NCBI GenBank assembly: GCA_945861065.1
Contig: CAMASI010000026.1
Coordinates: forward strand, 1 to 48,643
From: Klebsiella pneumoniae
GTDB taxonomy: Bacteria; Myxococcota_A; UBA796; GCA-2862545
Direction of reading: 5' to 3'
Length of the DNA: 48,643 nt
The notes below the pieces were generated by a model. The model saw nothing but the letters and a program-made list of their open reading frames with translations. It made no database searches and was not told the origin of the DNA. Position numbers and translations under genes: made by a program. Of this stretch, positions 36,713 to 45,201 are shown piece by piece; position 1 is the first letter of the stretch, and each line of letters opens with the position of its first letter.

Positions 36713-37258
36713 ATGCCAGACGCGCGCCCTTGGGCAACTTTGGTGGTCGCGATCGGGCAGGGAAACCGCGCCGCATTTCGGGAATTGTACGACGAGGCAG
36801 GACCTCGGATCAGAGGCTGGGTGGCCAGAACGACGCCAGATGCAGCCAGGGTGGAGGACGTCGTGCAAGACGTAATGCTGCGGGTTTGGCGCCACGCCCC
36901 GACCTTTGACCCAACTCGCGCATCAGGCGAGGCGTGGATTTGGACTGTCGCACGGAATGCGAAAATCGATCGACTCCGGCGCGACGCGCAACCCTGGTTA
37001 TTGTTCGATGATTCACCCCAAGACCTCGCGGGCACGGATCTTCGCGACGCGTTCTCGGTGGCGGACGCCGCCCACGTGCGAACGGCAGTTGAAGGCCTCC
37101 CGGTCGATCAGCGCAGGACGATCGAACGCGCTTGGTTCGAGGGTCAACCCCTCCCTACCATTGCGGAATCAGAAGGCGTTCCGCTCGGTACCGTCAAAAG
37201 TCGCCTTCGACTGGGTCTTGCCCGCCTCCGCGACCACTTTGCGGGGAGCGCCACGTGA
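36713..37258 (+). CDS. ECF sigma factor, ECF11 (RpoE-like) group
   Basis: A 181-residue sigma-70 family protein. Region 2 (about residues 15-85, with DVVQDVMLRVWRHAPTFDP and AWIWTVARN) binds the -10 element. Region 4 (about 125-175, with LPVDQRRTIE and LGTVKSRLRLGLARLR) binds the -35 element. Regions 1.1 and 3 are absent, as in all ECF factors. The product of the next gene is a ChrR-type anti-sigma factor, which places this factor in the ECF11 group that responds to singlet oxygen and related stress. Its stop overlaps that gene's GTG by GTGA. The promoter upstream matches the group's own consensus. Confidence 0.93.
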   Translation: MPDARPWATLVVAIGQGNRAAFRELYDEAGPRIRGWVARTTPDAARVEDVVQDVMLRVWRHAPTFDPTRASGEAWIWTVARNAKIDRLRRDAQPWLLFDDSPQDLAGTDLRDAFSVADAAHVRTAVEGLPVDQRRTIERAWFEGQPLPTIAESEGVPLGTVKSRLRLGLARLRDHFAGSAT

Positions 37259-37887
37259 CGACTCCGACGCATCATCCGCCAATAGATTGGCTGCTGTCGC
37301 ATGCGAATCGGTCCGCGCCCGACGCGCTGTCGCTGCTGACGGCAAGCCATGTCGCTATTTGCGCATCGTGCGCGAGCGAGTCGCAGACCCTCGCAGCGTT
37401 GGGAGGCACGGCACTGGCCGAAGAACCGCCGAGGGCCGGAGGTGACTTCGAGGCGCTGTTGGCAAAGTTGGATCAGCCCCAGTCCCCACCGACACGTCGC
37501 CCGCGCGCCGATCCTCTCATGCCGGCCGCGCTGGTCAGTGTGTTTGGTCAGAGCGAATCGCTTCCATGGAAACGCCTCCTGCCAGGTGTGCACATCGTGC
37601 CCGCAGCAGTTTCGGGCGCCGCGACGGTACGATTGATGCGGTTTCGACCCGGGTTTCGTCCGCCATTGCATACCCACCAGGGGTTGGAGCGTACCCTGGT
37701 GCTCTCTGGTGGCTTTAGCGACGACGAGGGTGTGTTCGAGCGGGGCGATCTTTCCGTGCGCGGCGAAGGACCCCACGATCAGCGGATGCATGACGACGCG
37801 CCCTGCGTCTGCCTGTTCGTCAATGATGGAAGCCTCGTGCCCCTGACCTGGGTCGGCCGCCTGCTGTCTCGGTTCGTGGACGCCTGA
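37255..37887 (+). CDS. ChrR-type zinc anti-sigma factor with cupin domain
   Basis: A 210-residue protein. The N-terminal anti-sigma domain holds zinc ligands H6, H32, C36 and C39, at the spacing of Rhodobacter ChrR (H6, H31, C35, C38). The C-terminal cupin has H139, H141, E145 and H174, matching the ChrR metal ligands in order and spacing. ChrR holds its sigma factor inactive until singlet oxygen or organic hydroperoxide acts. All eight ligands are kept, so function is likely retained. The GTG start at 37255 overlaps the sigma stop codon; the frame is open upstream but unsupported. A target regulon is not visible, apart from the sigma's own promoter. Confidence 0.9.
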   Translation: MTTPTHHPPIDWLLSHANRSAPDALSLLTASHVAICASCASESQTLAALGGTALAEEPPRAGGDFEALLAKLDQPQSPPTRRPRADPLMPAALVSVFGQSESLPWKRLLPGVHIVPAAVSGAATVRLMRFRPGFRPPLHTHQGLERTLVLSGGFSDDEGVFERGDLSVRGEGPHDQRMHDDAPCVCLFVNDGSLVPLTWVGRLLSRFVDA

Positions 37888-37922
37888 GCCTGCCACGGGT
37901 ACCGACCGGGCCGGGAGTGGGC

Positions 37923-38765
37923 ATGACACGAATAGCGGTACTGGGCGCCGGCACGATGGGACAGGGAATCGCGCAGGTATGCGCCGTTGCCGGGCTGGTC
38001 GTTGGCCTCGCGGACCGTGAAGAATCCTATGCCGCCGCGGGTCTCGCGAAGGTCGCAGCACAACTCGCGAGGGGTGTGGAGAAAGGAAGTTGGACGAGCG
38101 CGTTAGCCGAGGTGACGCTGGGACGAATCGAAGTCACTGACATCGAGGGCGCAGCCAAGGGCGCCGACTTGGTGATCGAGGCCGTTCCGGAGAACATCGA
38201 CCTGAAAATCGCCCTCCTCGCCCGGGCCTGCGAGATCGCACCCCCGACGGCGTGGCTGGCCAGCAATACGAGTTCGCTGTCCATCGACCGGATTGCCAGC
38301 GGAGTCGCCGATCCACGTCGGGTCATCGGCGCGCACTTCTTCAACCCAGTGCCGGTGATGGCCTTGTTGGAAATCGTCGTCGGTCCTCGGACCGCCGACG
38401 AGGCGCTGACCGGCGTTCTCGCGTTCGGCCAGCGCATTGGCAAAGAGTGCATCGTCGTGCGGGACAGCCCCGGCTTTGCGACGTCTCGGCTCGGTGTCTG
38501 CCTCGGCATGGAAGCGATCCGCATGGTGGAGCAGCAGGTGGCCAGCCCCGAAGACATCGACAAGGCCATGGTCCTCGGGTACCGCCACCCGATCGGACCC
38601 TTGAGGCTCACCGACCTGGTGGGCTTGGACGTGAGGCTCGCAATCGGTGAACATCTCGCGCGCGAACTCTGCAACCCCGCCTTTGAGCCCCCGGCCTTGA
38701 TGCGGGAAATGGTCGCTCAAGGGAATCTGGGTAAGAAGTCGGGTCGAGGCTTTTACGGTTGGTAG
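37923..38765 (+). CDS. 3-hydroxyacyl-CoA dehydrogenase (3-hydroxybutyryl-CoA type)
   Basis: A 280-residue NAD-dependent enzyme that oxidises or forms 3-hydroxyacyl-CoA. The Rossmann motif GAGTMGQGIA starts at residue 8. SNTSSLSI, the catalytic-His segment HFFNPVPVM and the C-terminal NLGKKSGRGFYGW (glycine-rich end typical of the family) are all present. It is the short monofunctional form used in butanoate or polyhydroxybutyrate and fatty-acid pathways. The ATG at 37923 is preceded by GGGAG. An in-frame GTG lies two codons upstream. It sits 35 bases after the chrR-like gene. Confidence 0.95.
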   Translation: MTRIAVLGAGTMGQGIAQVCAVAGLVVGLADREESYAAAGLAKVAAQLARGVEKGSWTSALAEVTLGRIEVTDIEGAAKGADLVIEAVPENIDLKIALLARACEIAPPTAWLASNTSSLSIDRIASGVADPRRVIGAHFFNPVPVMALLEIVVGPRTADEALTGVLAFGQRIGKECIVVRDSPGFATSRLGVCLGMEAIRMVEQQVASPEDIDKAMVLGYRHPIGPLRLTDLVGLDVRLAIGEHLARELCNPAFEPPALMREMVAQGNLGKKSGRGFYGW

Positions 38766-38778
38766 AAGCGGGGGCGGC

Positions 38779-38827
38779 GGTCAGCGGTCAGCGGTCAGCG
38801 GTCGGCGGTCAGCGGTCGGCGGTCAGC
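38779..38827. repeat. Heptamer array GGTCAGC x7
   Basis: Seven head-to-tail copies of GGTCAGC, two with A to G at position 5, lie 14-62 bases after the dehydrogenase stop codon. The array is intergenic. It is partly complementary to the following array. Confidence 0.9.
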
Positions 38828-38835
38828 GGTGCGGT

Positions 38836-38890
38836 GCTGAAGGCTGAAGGCTGAAGGCTGAAGGCTGAAGGCTGAAGGCTGAAGGCTGAA
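38836..38890. repeat. Heptamer array GCTGAAG x7.9
   Basis: Seven full copies of GCTGAAG and six bases of an eighth, ending 4 bases before the stop of the convergent coiled-coil gene. Reverse complementation gives CTTCAGC, which shares TCAGC with the unit of the preceding array. Confidence 0.9.
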
Positions 38891-38893
38891 ACC

Positions 38894-39754
38894 CTAGTCG
38901 TCCAGCCCCATGTCCAACACTGACGCATGGGCAGCCGCGGGGTCGCTGAAAAAGTCGGCCTCAGGCAGCGTGGGGTCGCAAAACTGCACGAACCACCCCG
39001 CGACGACCCTGTCTTCTTGATCCACAAAGTTGGCATGGCGTGGCAACGCCGCATCGCGAGCCAGTTCTACGACCGACGGTGTCGCCGCCTTGGCGCGAAC
39101 ACAATGCTCAAAGGCATTTTGTACGCGATTGCTGCCGACTTTGGCCTCGACGATTTCGCGGCACTCCCCCAAGCGCTTCCGGTTGCCTTTTTCGCAGATT
39201 TCAAGTTGGGCGTCGTTCAGAAAGCGCGCCCAACGGTTCGTAAGCGCGTCATCGGTCGCCAAGTCGGTCAAACGAGTCTGCTGAGTGAGCGCAACCTCCG
39301 TCTCCTCAAGTTTCTCCACGGTGGCCGTCAATTCCGTACGCAGGCGCTCCTGTTCGGAGTAAGCCACGGCCAACTCTTCGCGCGCAGCCGCAAGTTCCGC
39401 CTTCGCAGCCGACAATTCGCGAGACACTGCGCGGCCACGCTCGGACCGGCGCCCCATCTCCGTCTCAAGCGCCACAACCTTGGCCTCCCGCACCTCCACT
39501 TCGGTGCTCAGTCGCTGCACTTCATTCTGCGCTGCTACCACCTCCGCCTGCTTTTCCTGCACTTCAGGCGCGCACGCTGCCGCCGTTTGCGCGGCGGTAG
39601 GAGGAACCGGCTCATTCGAGCTCACCAACAAGGTCCCGAGAATTCCCAACGCCAGACCAAAAACGCCGCTTGCGCCCGCAGTCACTAGCGGAAGCACAAT
39701 CGACATCAGGCCCGGACGCGCCGGCGAATCAAAATCGTTGGGTTCGTAGTTCAC
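38894..39754 (-). CDS. Membrane-anchored coiled-coil protein
   Basis: A 286-residue protein. A polar N-terminus of about 15 residues is followed by a transmembrane helix (about 17-45), then a long coiled coil (about 65-165) rich in Glu, Ala, Arg and Gln with heptad spacing. A helical C-terminal domain (about 175-286) has several Cys. The orientation is not certain. It could be a structural or scaffold component of the envelope. The start is GTG at 39754, with AGGGAGG upstream. It converges on the 3-hydroxyacyl-CoA dehydrogenase gene across the two heptamer arrays. Confidence 0.82.
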   Translation of the reverse strand: MNYEPNDFDSPARPGLMSIVLPLVTAGASGVFGLALGILGTLLVSSNEPVPPTAAQTAAACAPEVQEKQAEVVAAQNEVQRLSTEVEVREAKVVALETEMGRRSERGRAVSRELSAAKAELAAAREELAVAYSEQERLRTELTATVEKLEETEVALTQQTRLTDLATDDALTNRWARFLNDAQLEICEKGNRKRLGECREIVEAKVGSNRVQNAFEHCVRAKAATPSVVELARDAALPRHANFVDQEDRVVAGWFVQFCDPTLPEADFFSDPAAAHASVLDMGLDD

Positions 39755-39759
39755 GGTGC

Positions 39760-39766
39760 CCTCCCT
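39760..39766 (-). promoter_or_regulatory. RBS deciding the GTG start of the coiled-coil gene
   Basis: AGGGAGG lies 5 bases upstream of the GTG at 39754. The open frame extends a further 126 codons upstream without such a site, so this is the likely start. Confidence 0.6.
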
Positions 39767-39878
39767 AGGAAGGAGACTGCAACCGTCGGGCCACGCGCCA
39801 TCAAGCATAAACGCCAATAAACCAGCGCCCTGCGGCTTTCTGATCACGTGTGTGGCCTCCGTACCGGAGAATCGAAGC

Positions 39879-41015
39879 CTAGTCGACCGAGACCGGAACC
39901 GCGCGACCAAACAACCACCCCTGCATCCAGTGAACGCCACAGTCCGCCAAGGCGATCGCGTCGGCCTCCTCTTCGACACCCTCGGCAACGACCTTGTACC
40001 CAAGCACGTCGCCGAGTTGGGCCACCACGTTGACGAGGCGTTGCTTCCGAACAACGCGGGACACGTTCTGAACCAACCGCATGTCGAGTTTGACGTAGGC
40101 CGGTTGCAAGTCCGCCAACATGCCAAGTCCATTGGCCCCGGCGCCGAGATCGTCGACTACCAAGCTGAATCCCAGCTCCTGAATGAGATCGACACTCTGT
40201 TCCCAGTGGGCCACCTCATGAATGGGCATTCGTTCGGTGAGTTCAAGGCCGATTCGGTGGGCGAACGGGCGCAGTGGCTCGAGATCCATGGCCAACCGAT
40301 CCGGCTCGCCCAACTGACTCGGATGCAGGTTGACGAAGAGCTTCTGTGGCTCAAGAACGGCCCGAATGACGCGTTGGACCGCATGCATCACGACGGAGCC
40401 CATGGCCCCAATTCGTTCGTGCCGTTCACAGGCCGCGATCACGTGCAGCGGCGTCGGAAAACGCGGATCGCGAGGACGCATCAGCGCCTCCTGCGCGACC
40501 AACCGCAAAGAACCGTCGTCGCCACGTTCGACGATCGGCTGCAGGTGCAGGTCCAGCCACCCGCCGGCCAAAAACTGATCCAAGGCCGCCCGTTCGGCCA
40601 CCCAACCCGCATTGTTGGCCTCCAGCGCCCGTCGGCGGGTGTCCAACGCGCCTGCCAGGGCATCGTCCACGACTTCAAGCAAGCGCTGAGGCCCGAACGG
40701 TTTGCGCAACACCCGAGCAACCTGCGTGACATTGACCAGATCATCGATCGGGAAGTCTCGCCTCGCCGTAGCGAGGATTCGCACACAGTTCGGCTGAGAA
40801 TTTCGGAAACACCTCAGCAGCGCGATTCCGTCTTGGTGCGCCAAGTCGTAGTCCACGACGGCCACATCCAACGGCACCGAGCCGAGCACCGTCATCGCTT
40901 CGTCGGGCGTGCTGGCTACGTGCACCGCCCACCCTGACCGCAACAGCACCCGCTGCATGACACGTGCCAACACTTGGTCGTCATCTACAACGATTGCTTG
41001 GTTCATGAGCGTCAT
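39879..41015 (-). CDS. REC-EAL response regulator (c-di-GMP phosphodiesterase)
   Basis: A 378-residue two-domain regulator. The receiver domain (residues 6-115) has the acidic pocket D11-D13, phosphoacceptor D55 and a KPF segment with the conserved Lys. The EAL domain (about 140-375) starts with the EAL signature at E176. It keeps the metal and catalytic residues in VNLHPSQL, ELTERMPI, DDLGAGANG, KLDMRLV, VVAEGVEEE and MQGWLFG. It should hydrolyse c-di-GMP when phosphorylated. No GGDEF domain or histidine kinase is nearby. Two in-frame ATGs (41015 and 41006) are possible starts. It is divergent from serA with 58 bases between. Confidence 0.9.
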   Translation of the reverse strand: MTLMNQAIVVDDDQVLARVMQRVLLRSGWAVHVASTPDEAMTVLGSVPLDVAVVDYDLAHQDGIALLRCFRNSQPNCVRILATARRDFPIDDLVNVTQVARVLRKPFGPQRLLEVVDDALAGALDTRRRALEANNAGWVAERAALDQFLAGGWLDLHLQPIVERGDDGSLRLVAQEALMRPRDPRFPTPLHVIAACERHERIGAMGSVVMHAVQRVIRAVLEPQKLFVNLHPSQLGEPDRLAMDLEPLRPFAHRIGLELTERMPIHEVAHWEQSVDLIQELGFSLVVDDLGAGANGLGMLADLQPAYVKLDMRLVQNVSRVVRKQRLVNVVAQLGDVLGYKVVAEGVEEEADAIALADCGVHWMQGWLFGRAVPVSVD

Positions 41016-41073
41016 CGTACTCGGTCTGACGCGGTTGCACCATGCGTTAGCAGCGACAACTCTGGCGGCCCTC

Positions 41074-42276
41074 ATGCGCGTCCTCTTTGCCGACAAACTT
41101 CCAGACGCCGCGGCAACACGCCTCCGGTCGGCTGGATTCGAGGTGACGGTGGACGGATCGCTCGAGGGTGACTCCCTCACAGCGTTCGTCAAACAGCACC
41201 CCACCGACGTGCTCGTGGTGCGGTCGACGAAGGTTCCGAAAGAGACAATTGACGCAGCCTCAAACCTCTCGCTCATCGTTCGGGCCGGTGCAGGCGTCAA
41301 TACCATCGATCTGGCGAGTTGCTCCCGCCTCGGAATTCATGTGTCGAATACCCCGGGCCAGAATGCGGTGGCCGTGGCCGAACTCACGCTGGCCCTGTTG
41401 CTCGCCGTCGATCGACACATCGTTGAAGGCGCCGTGGCCCTTCGGGAAGGCACCTGGGACAAAGCGCGATTTTCCAAGGCGGAAGGACTCGCAGGTCGGC
41501 GCCTCGGAATCATCGGCATGGGCGATATCGGGCGCGAGGTCACCCGACGCGCCCTCGCCTTCGGAATGTTTGTGCACGCCACCAGCCGAAGCTTGACGGC
41601 GGAGCAGGCAGCCGCGCTGGGTGTCGTCCGCCGAGCCACCCCCGAACAGGTGGCTGAGAACGTGGACGTGCTTTCCGTCCATCTCGCACTCACGCCAGAA
41701 ACTCGGGGCAGTATTGGCGCCTCCGTCTTCGCGGCCCTTCGCCCCGGCGCGACCTTCCTCAACACGTCCCGTGCAGAAATCGTAGACGAAGACGCGCTCC
41801 TGCACGCCCTCAACCACAACAACCTTCGGGCCGGGCTCGACGTCTTCCTCGGCGAGCCCGCGGGCGGCACGGGCCTCATCGACCACCCTGTGGCCCGCCA
41901 TCCCCGCGTCGTCGGCAGCCACCACATCGGTGCATCCACGGAACAAGCACAAGGCGCAGTCGCCGCCGAGGTGTGCGCCATCATCGAGGGCTATCGGGCG
42001 ACCGGCCGCGTCAAGAACTGCGTGAACCTTGCGATCGAAACCGCGGCCACGCACGTGCTCGCCATCCGCCACCGAGATCGTGTGGGTGTGCTCGCCGCCG
42101 TTCTTGGATGTCTGCGCGAGGCCAACCTCAACGTTCAGGAGATGGAAAATACCATCTTTGCCGGGGGAGAGGCCGCGATCGCCCGAATTCATATCGCTGG
42201 GGCACCGCCGCCGGCCGCGACCGATCGCGTGCGCAACGTGCCAGACGTCCTGGCCGTCACACTCGTCCGCCTGTAA
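41074..42276 (+). CDS. serA: D-3-phosphoglycerate dehydrogenase
   Basis: A 400-residue enzyme that makes 3-phosphohydroxypyruvate, the first step of serine synthesis. The NAD-binding GMGDIG motif lies in a 2-hydroxyacid dehydrogenase fold. Catalytic residues R70 (VRAGAGVN) and H284 (SHHIGAST) are present, with the Glu between them in the GLDVFLGEP region. The C-terminal 75 residues (about 325-400, with DRVGVLAAVLGCLREANLNVQ) form an ACT-type regulatory domain that may bind serine. The ATG at 41074 is chosen by family length. serC follows after 24 bases, so both are likely one operon. Confidence 0.95.
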   Translation: MRVLFADKLPDAAATRLRSAGFEVTVDGSLEGDSLTAFVKQHPTDVLVVRSTKVPKETIDAASNLSLIVRAGAGVNTIDLASCSRLGIHVSNTPGQNAVAVAELTLALLLAVDRHIVEGAVALREGTWDKARFSKAEGLAGRRLGIIGMGDIGREVTRRALAFGMFVHATSRSLTAEQAAALGVVRRATPEQVAENVDVLSVHLALTPETRGSIGASVFAALRPGATFLNTSRAEIVDEDALLHALNHNNLRAGLDVFLGEPAGGTGLIDHPVARHPRVVGSHHIGASTEQAQGAVAAEVCAIIEGYRATGRVKNCVNLAIETAATHVLAIRHRDRVGVLAAVLGCLREANLNVQEMENTIFAGGEAAIARIHIAGAPPPAATDRVRNVPDVLAVTLVRL

Positions 42277-42300
42277 CCAGACCAAGAAAAGAAGGAGTCC

Positions 42301-43380
42301 ATGCGCGCCCACAACTTCTCCGCCGGTCCTGCCGTGCTCCCCGAACCCGTACTTCAACAGCTGCAAGCTGACTTGTGGGAGGTTCGCGATTCCGGCATGG
42401 GCATTCTCGAGTGCAGCCATCGCAGCACCACATTCGAGGCCATCCTTGCCGAAGCGAAGGCCAGATTGGCCCGCCTCCTCGCGCTGTCGGACGACCAGGA
42501 AGTGCTGTTTCTCCACGGAGGCGCCAGAACCCAATTCTATCAATGGCCAATGAACGTGTTGCGAGGTGGCCGAGCCACCTATTTCGACACCGGCATTTGG
42601 GCGGCCGGGGCGATTGAAGATGCACGTCGTTATGGTACCGTAGACGTGCTTTTTAGCAGTGCTTCTACCACCTATGATCGGGTTCCGCAGCCATCGGAAT
42701 GGGGCAACCCACCCGCCGGAACTGTTTACCTCCACTACACGTCAAACAACACGGTCGCGGGAAGCGAATTCCACTACGTGCCCGACGCACAGGGCGCGCT
42801 TCTGGCCTGCGACATGTCCAGCAACTTCCTCAGCCGACCTGTGGAGGGTTCTCGTTTCGACTATATTTACGCCGGCGCACAGAAAAACGCGGGACCGTCT
42901 GGCGTAACCGTCGTGGTCCTTCGCCGGAGCTTGCTTGAGCGCATGGACCCCAACCTTCCGGCCATGCTTCGGTACGAGACGTCCGTTAAGAACAACAGCA
43001 TGTTCAACACGCCGTGCACCTTCGGCATCCACGCCGTAGGCCTCGTTGCGAAGTGGGTCGAAGACCAAGGAGGCCTCGCGGCGCTTGAGGTCCGCAACAT
43101 TAATAAATCCAACAAGGTGTACGACGTCATCGACCGGACCGGATTCTGGAAAGGCCGGGTGGTCCCGTCGTCCCGCTCACGCATGAACCTCACGTTCTCT
43201 ACCGGCTCGACAGCGTTGGACGACCGTTTCGTCAAGGCCGCGAAGGCGGCCGGCCTCACGGAACTCAAAGGCCACCGGACGCTGGGCGGCCTGCGAGCCA
43301 GTTTGTACAATGCCCAGACCGACCCGGCGATCGACGCGCTCGTGAGCTTTATGTCCCAATTCGAAGCTCAAAACGGCTGA
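42301..43380 (+). CDS. serC: Phosphoserine aminotransferase
   Basis: A 359-residue class-V-type PLP aminotransferase that converts 3-phosphohydroxypyruvate and glutamate to phosphoserine. K195 in AGAQKNAGPSG is the PLP lysine. FSAGPAVLP at the N-terminus, ECSHRS and the LGGLRASLYNA motif near the C-terminus are diagnostic. Length is close to Escherichia coli SerC. AAGGAG lies 3 bases before the ATG. It follows serA closely. No phosphoserine phosphatase gene is in the window. Confidence 0.96.
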   Translation: MRAHNFSAGPAVLPEPVLQQLQADLWEVRDSGMGILECSHRSTTFEAILAEAKARLARLLALSDDQEVLFLHGGARTQFYQWPMNVLRGGRATYFDTGIWAAGAIEDARRYGTVDVLFSSASTTYDRVPQPSEWGNPPAGTVYLHYTSNNTVAGSEFHYVPDAQGALLACDMSSNFLSRPVEGSRFDYIYAGAQKNAGPSGVTVVVLRRSLLERMDPNLPAMLRYETSVKNNSMFNTPCTFGIHAVGLVAKWVEDQGGLAALEVRNINKSNKVYDVIDRTGFWKGRVVPSSRSRMNLTFSTGSTALDDRFVKAAKAAGLTELKGHRTLGGLRASLYNAQTDPAIDALVSFMSQFEAQNG

Positions 43381-43452
43381 ATTCAACAGTCCGTCAACAA
43401 ACGTCGCGCCGCCGGAAGCTTGGGTTAGCAGGCCGCCCGCAAATGAGGTCGC

Positions 43453-43884
43453 ATGCCAGGCAATCAAGACGAAGAGGCAATCGACCAGCTCGACGAATCC
43501 GCCGAGTTCGATGAAAACGAGACCGTCCGTTTCGTGGACGAAGACGGAAAAGAACACGAGTGCGTCGTGCTTGCCGTCGTCGAATACGAAGGTCAGGACT
43601 ATGCGCTGCTCGCTGAGGCAAGCCAGGTCGATGACGATGGAGACGATGTCGAGGTGTACCTGTTCGAGTACCGAATCGACGATGAGGGCGTCGAACACTA
43701 CGCATTCATCGAGGACGAAAAGCGCTATGCGGAAGTGCAAGCGTTTTGCGCCACGATCATGGAGCAGGACGAAGGCGACGACGATGAAATCCTCGACGAC
43801 AACGGTCCAGGTCTAGACGAGGACGACGCTCGTGCCCTGCTCGAGGAGACCGAGGATACGGACGACGGAACGGCCAAAGCCTAA
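43453..43884 (+). CDS. DUF1292 small acidic protein
   Basis: A 143-residue highly acidic protein. Residues 20-80 (ENETVRFVDEDGKEHECVVL and the following strands) match the DUF1292 fold. An Asp/Glu-rich tail of about 60 residues follows. The function is unknown; it could bind proteins or act as a small buffer or regulator. A GAGG stands 4 bases upstream of the ATG. It is 72 bases after serC on the same strand and may be in its transcript. Confidence 0.85.
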   Translation: MPGNQDEEAIDQLDESAEFDENETVRFVDEDGKEHECVVLAVVEYEGQDYALLAEASQVDDDGDDVEVYLFEYRIDDEGVEHYAFIEDEKRYAEVQAFCATIMEQDEGDDDEILDDNGPGLDEDDARALLEETEDTDDGTAKA

Positions 43885-43905
43885 GACAAGCGATCAGCTA
43901 TTAGC

Positions 43906-45108
43906 CTAGATCCAGCGGGAGACGACGCCCTCTCTGAGCTTGGGCTCGAACCAGGTCGATTTCGGCGGCATCACGGCGCCCGCGTCCGCCACGGCGATGA
44001 GTTGGTCAACCCCGGTGGGGAACAGGTGAAAAGCCACCGCCGCGCCTGCCCGCACCGCGTCTTCCAAAGCACGTGCGCCTCGAATCCCACCCACGAAGTC
44101 GATCCGCCTGCTCCGGCGCGGGTCCTCGATCCCAAGAATGGGCGCCAGGAGGTGGTCCTGCAGAATGCTGGCGTCGAGCCGAGCGACCGGACCGGCCTCG
44201 TCCACCACCCCTGGTCGCGGTCGCAACGTGCGCCATTCGTTCCCGAGGAACATCGAGAATTCCCCTCGGGCGGCAGGCGCTGGCGGCCCGGAATTCATCA
44301 CTTCAAATGAGCGTCCGATCGCGGCCAAAAAGTCGGCCTCCGACAAGCCGTTGAGGTCGAGAACAACTCGGTTGTAGGCCAAGACCTGCAGCGCGTCGCT
44401 TGGGAACAAACCAGCGAGAAAAAACGCAGATTCTGGAGTGCCGCGCCGCGCATGAACACGACTCGCAGCCGCCGAACGATGGTGACCATCACAAATATAC
44501 AACGTTCCCAACCGAGCGAACGCTTCGCGCAACACCTCCGACGTCCCGTGGGGCACCGACCAGAAGGCATGCTCCACGTGATCGTCCGTGATCACACGCC
44601 ACCGAGGCGGCGACAGCGTCACAACGCTCACGATTTCCTGAACACCTGCGTCAGGGCGATGCGCAAGAAAGACCAACCCGACCTGGGCATTCAATACCTC
44701 CATGTGTTTGGCCCGATCCTCCTCCTTGTCCGGGCGCGTAAACTCATGCTTGGCGATTCGGCCGTCGTCATACTCCTGGACGGAGACCGCCCCGAGCACG
44801 CACACTTGCGTGTGGCTACCCATTCGCTGCGCATACAGGTAAAACGTTGGCTCCTCGTCTTCGACGAGTGTCCCGTCCGCGACCATTTCGAGCAGGCTGT
44901 CGCGAGCCCTTTCCCACGCGCTCTCCCCATGGGGATCCGCGCCCAACGGGAGATCCACTTCCGATCGCGTCACATGAATGAAGTGTTTGGGATCCGCAGC
45001 CAACACGCGGCATTCGGCGTCCGTCAGCACGTCGTAGGGGGGAGCGATCACCCGCGCCGCAAGGTCGTCACGCGGCCGAAGCGCGCGGAAAGGGCGAACG
45101 TCAGCCAA
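43906..45108 (-). CDS. DUF1015 family protein
   Basis: A 400-residue DUF1015 protein. The family N-terminus VRPFRALRP and IAPPYDVL lie within the first 27 residues, and the ICDGHHRSAAA motif is at about 195-205. The PKSTWFEPKL motif near the C-terminus is also characteristic. The start is TTG at 45108: an in-frame stop precedes it immediately and family homology begins there. DUF1015 genes are, from memory, often near serA and serC, as here on the opposite strand, but the biochemical role is not established. It converges on the DUF1292 gene with 21 bases between. Confidence 0.88.
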   Translation of the reverse strand: MADVRPFRALRPRDDLAARVIAPPYDVLTDAECRVLAADPKHFIHVTRSEVDLPLGADPHGESAWERARDSLLEMVADGTLVEDEEPTFYLYAQRMGSHTQVCVLGAVSVQEYDDGRIAKHEFTRPDKEEDRAKHMEVLNAQVGLVFLAHRPDAGVQEIVSVVTLSPPRWRVITDDHVEHAFWSVPHGTSEVLREAFARLGTLYICDGHHRSAAASRVHARRGTPESAFFLAGLFPSDALQVLAYNRVVLDLNGLSEADFLAAIGRSFEVMNSGPPAPAARGEFSMFLGNEWRTLRPRPGVVDEAGPVARLDASILQDHLLAPILGIEDPRRSRRIDFVGGIRGARALEDAVRAGAAVAFHLFPTGVDQLIAVADAGAVMPPKSTWFEPKLREGVVSRWI

Positions 45109-45201
45109 TCACACCATCCTCGGCGTCGCTATCGCGGCCATGTGGCGCACCCACGTGGTAGGAGGCCGAGTCTCCCCGCGGGCGGGGAATTTGGAGAGGG
45201 T

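Noticed and set aside
44452..45201. A 250-codon upstream extension of the FHA-like frame
   Set aside because: It lies antisense to the DUF1015 gene, and a strong Shine-Dalgarno marks the ATG at 45202.
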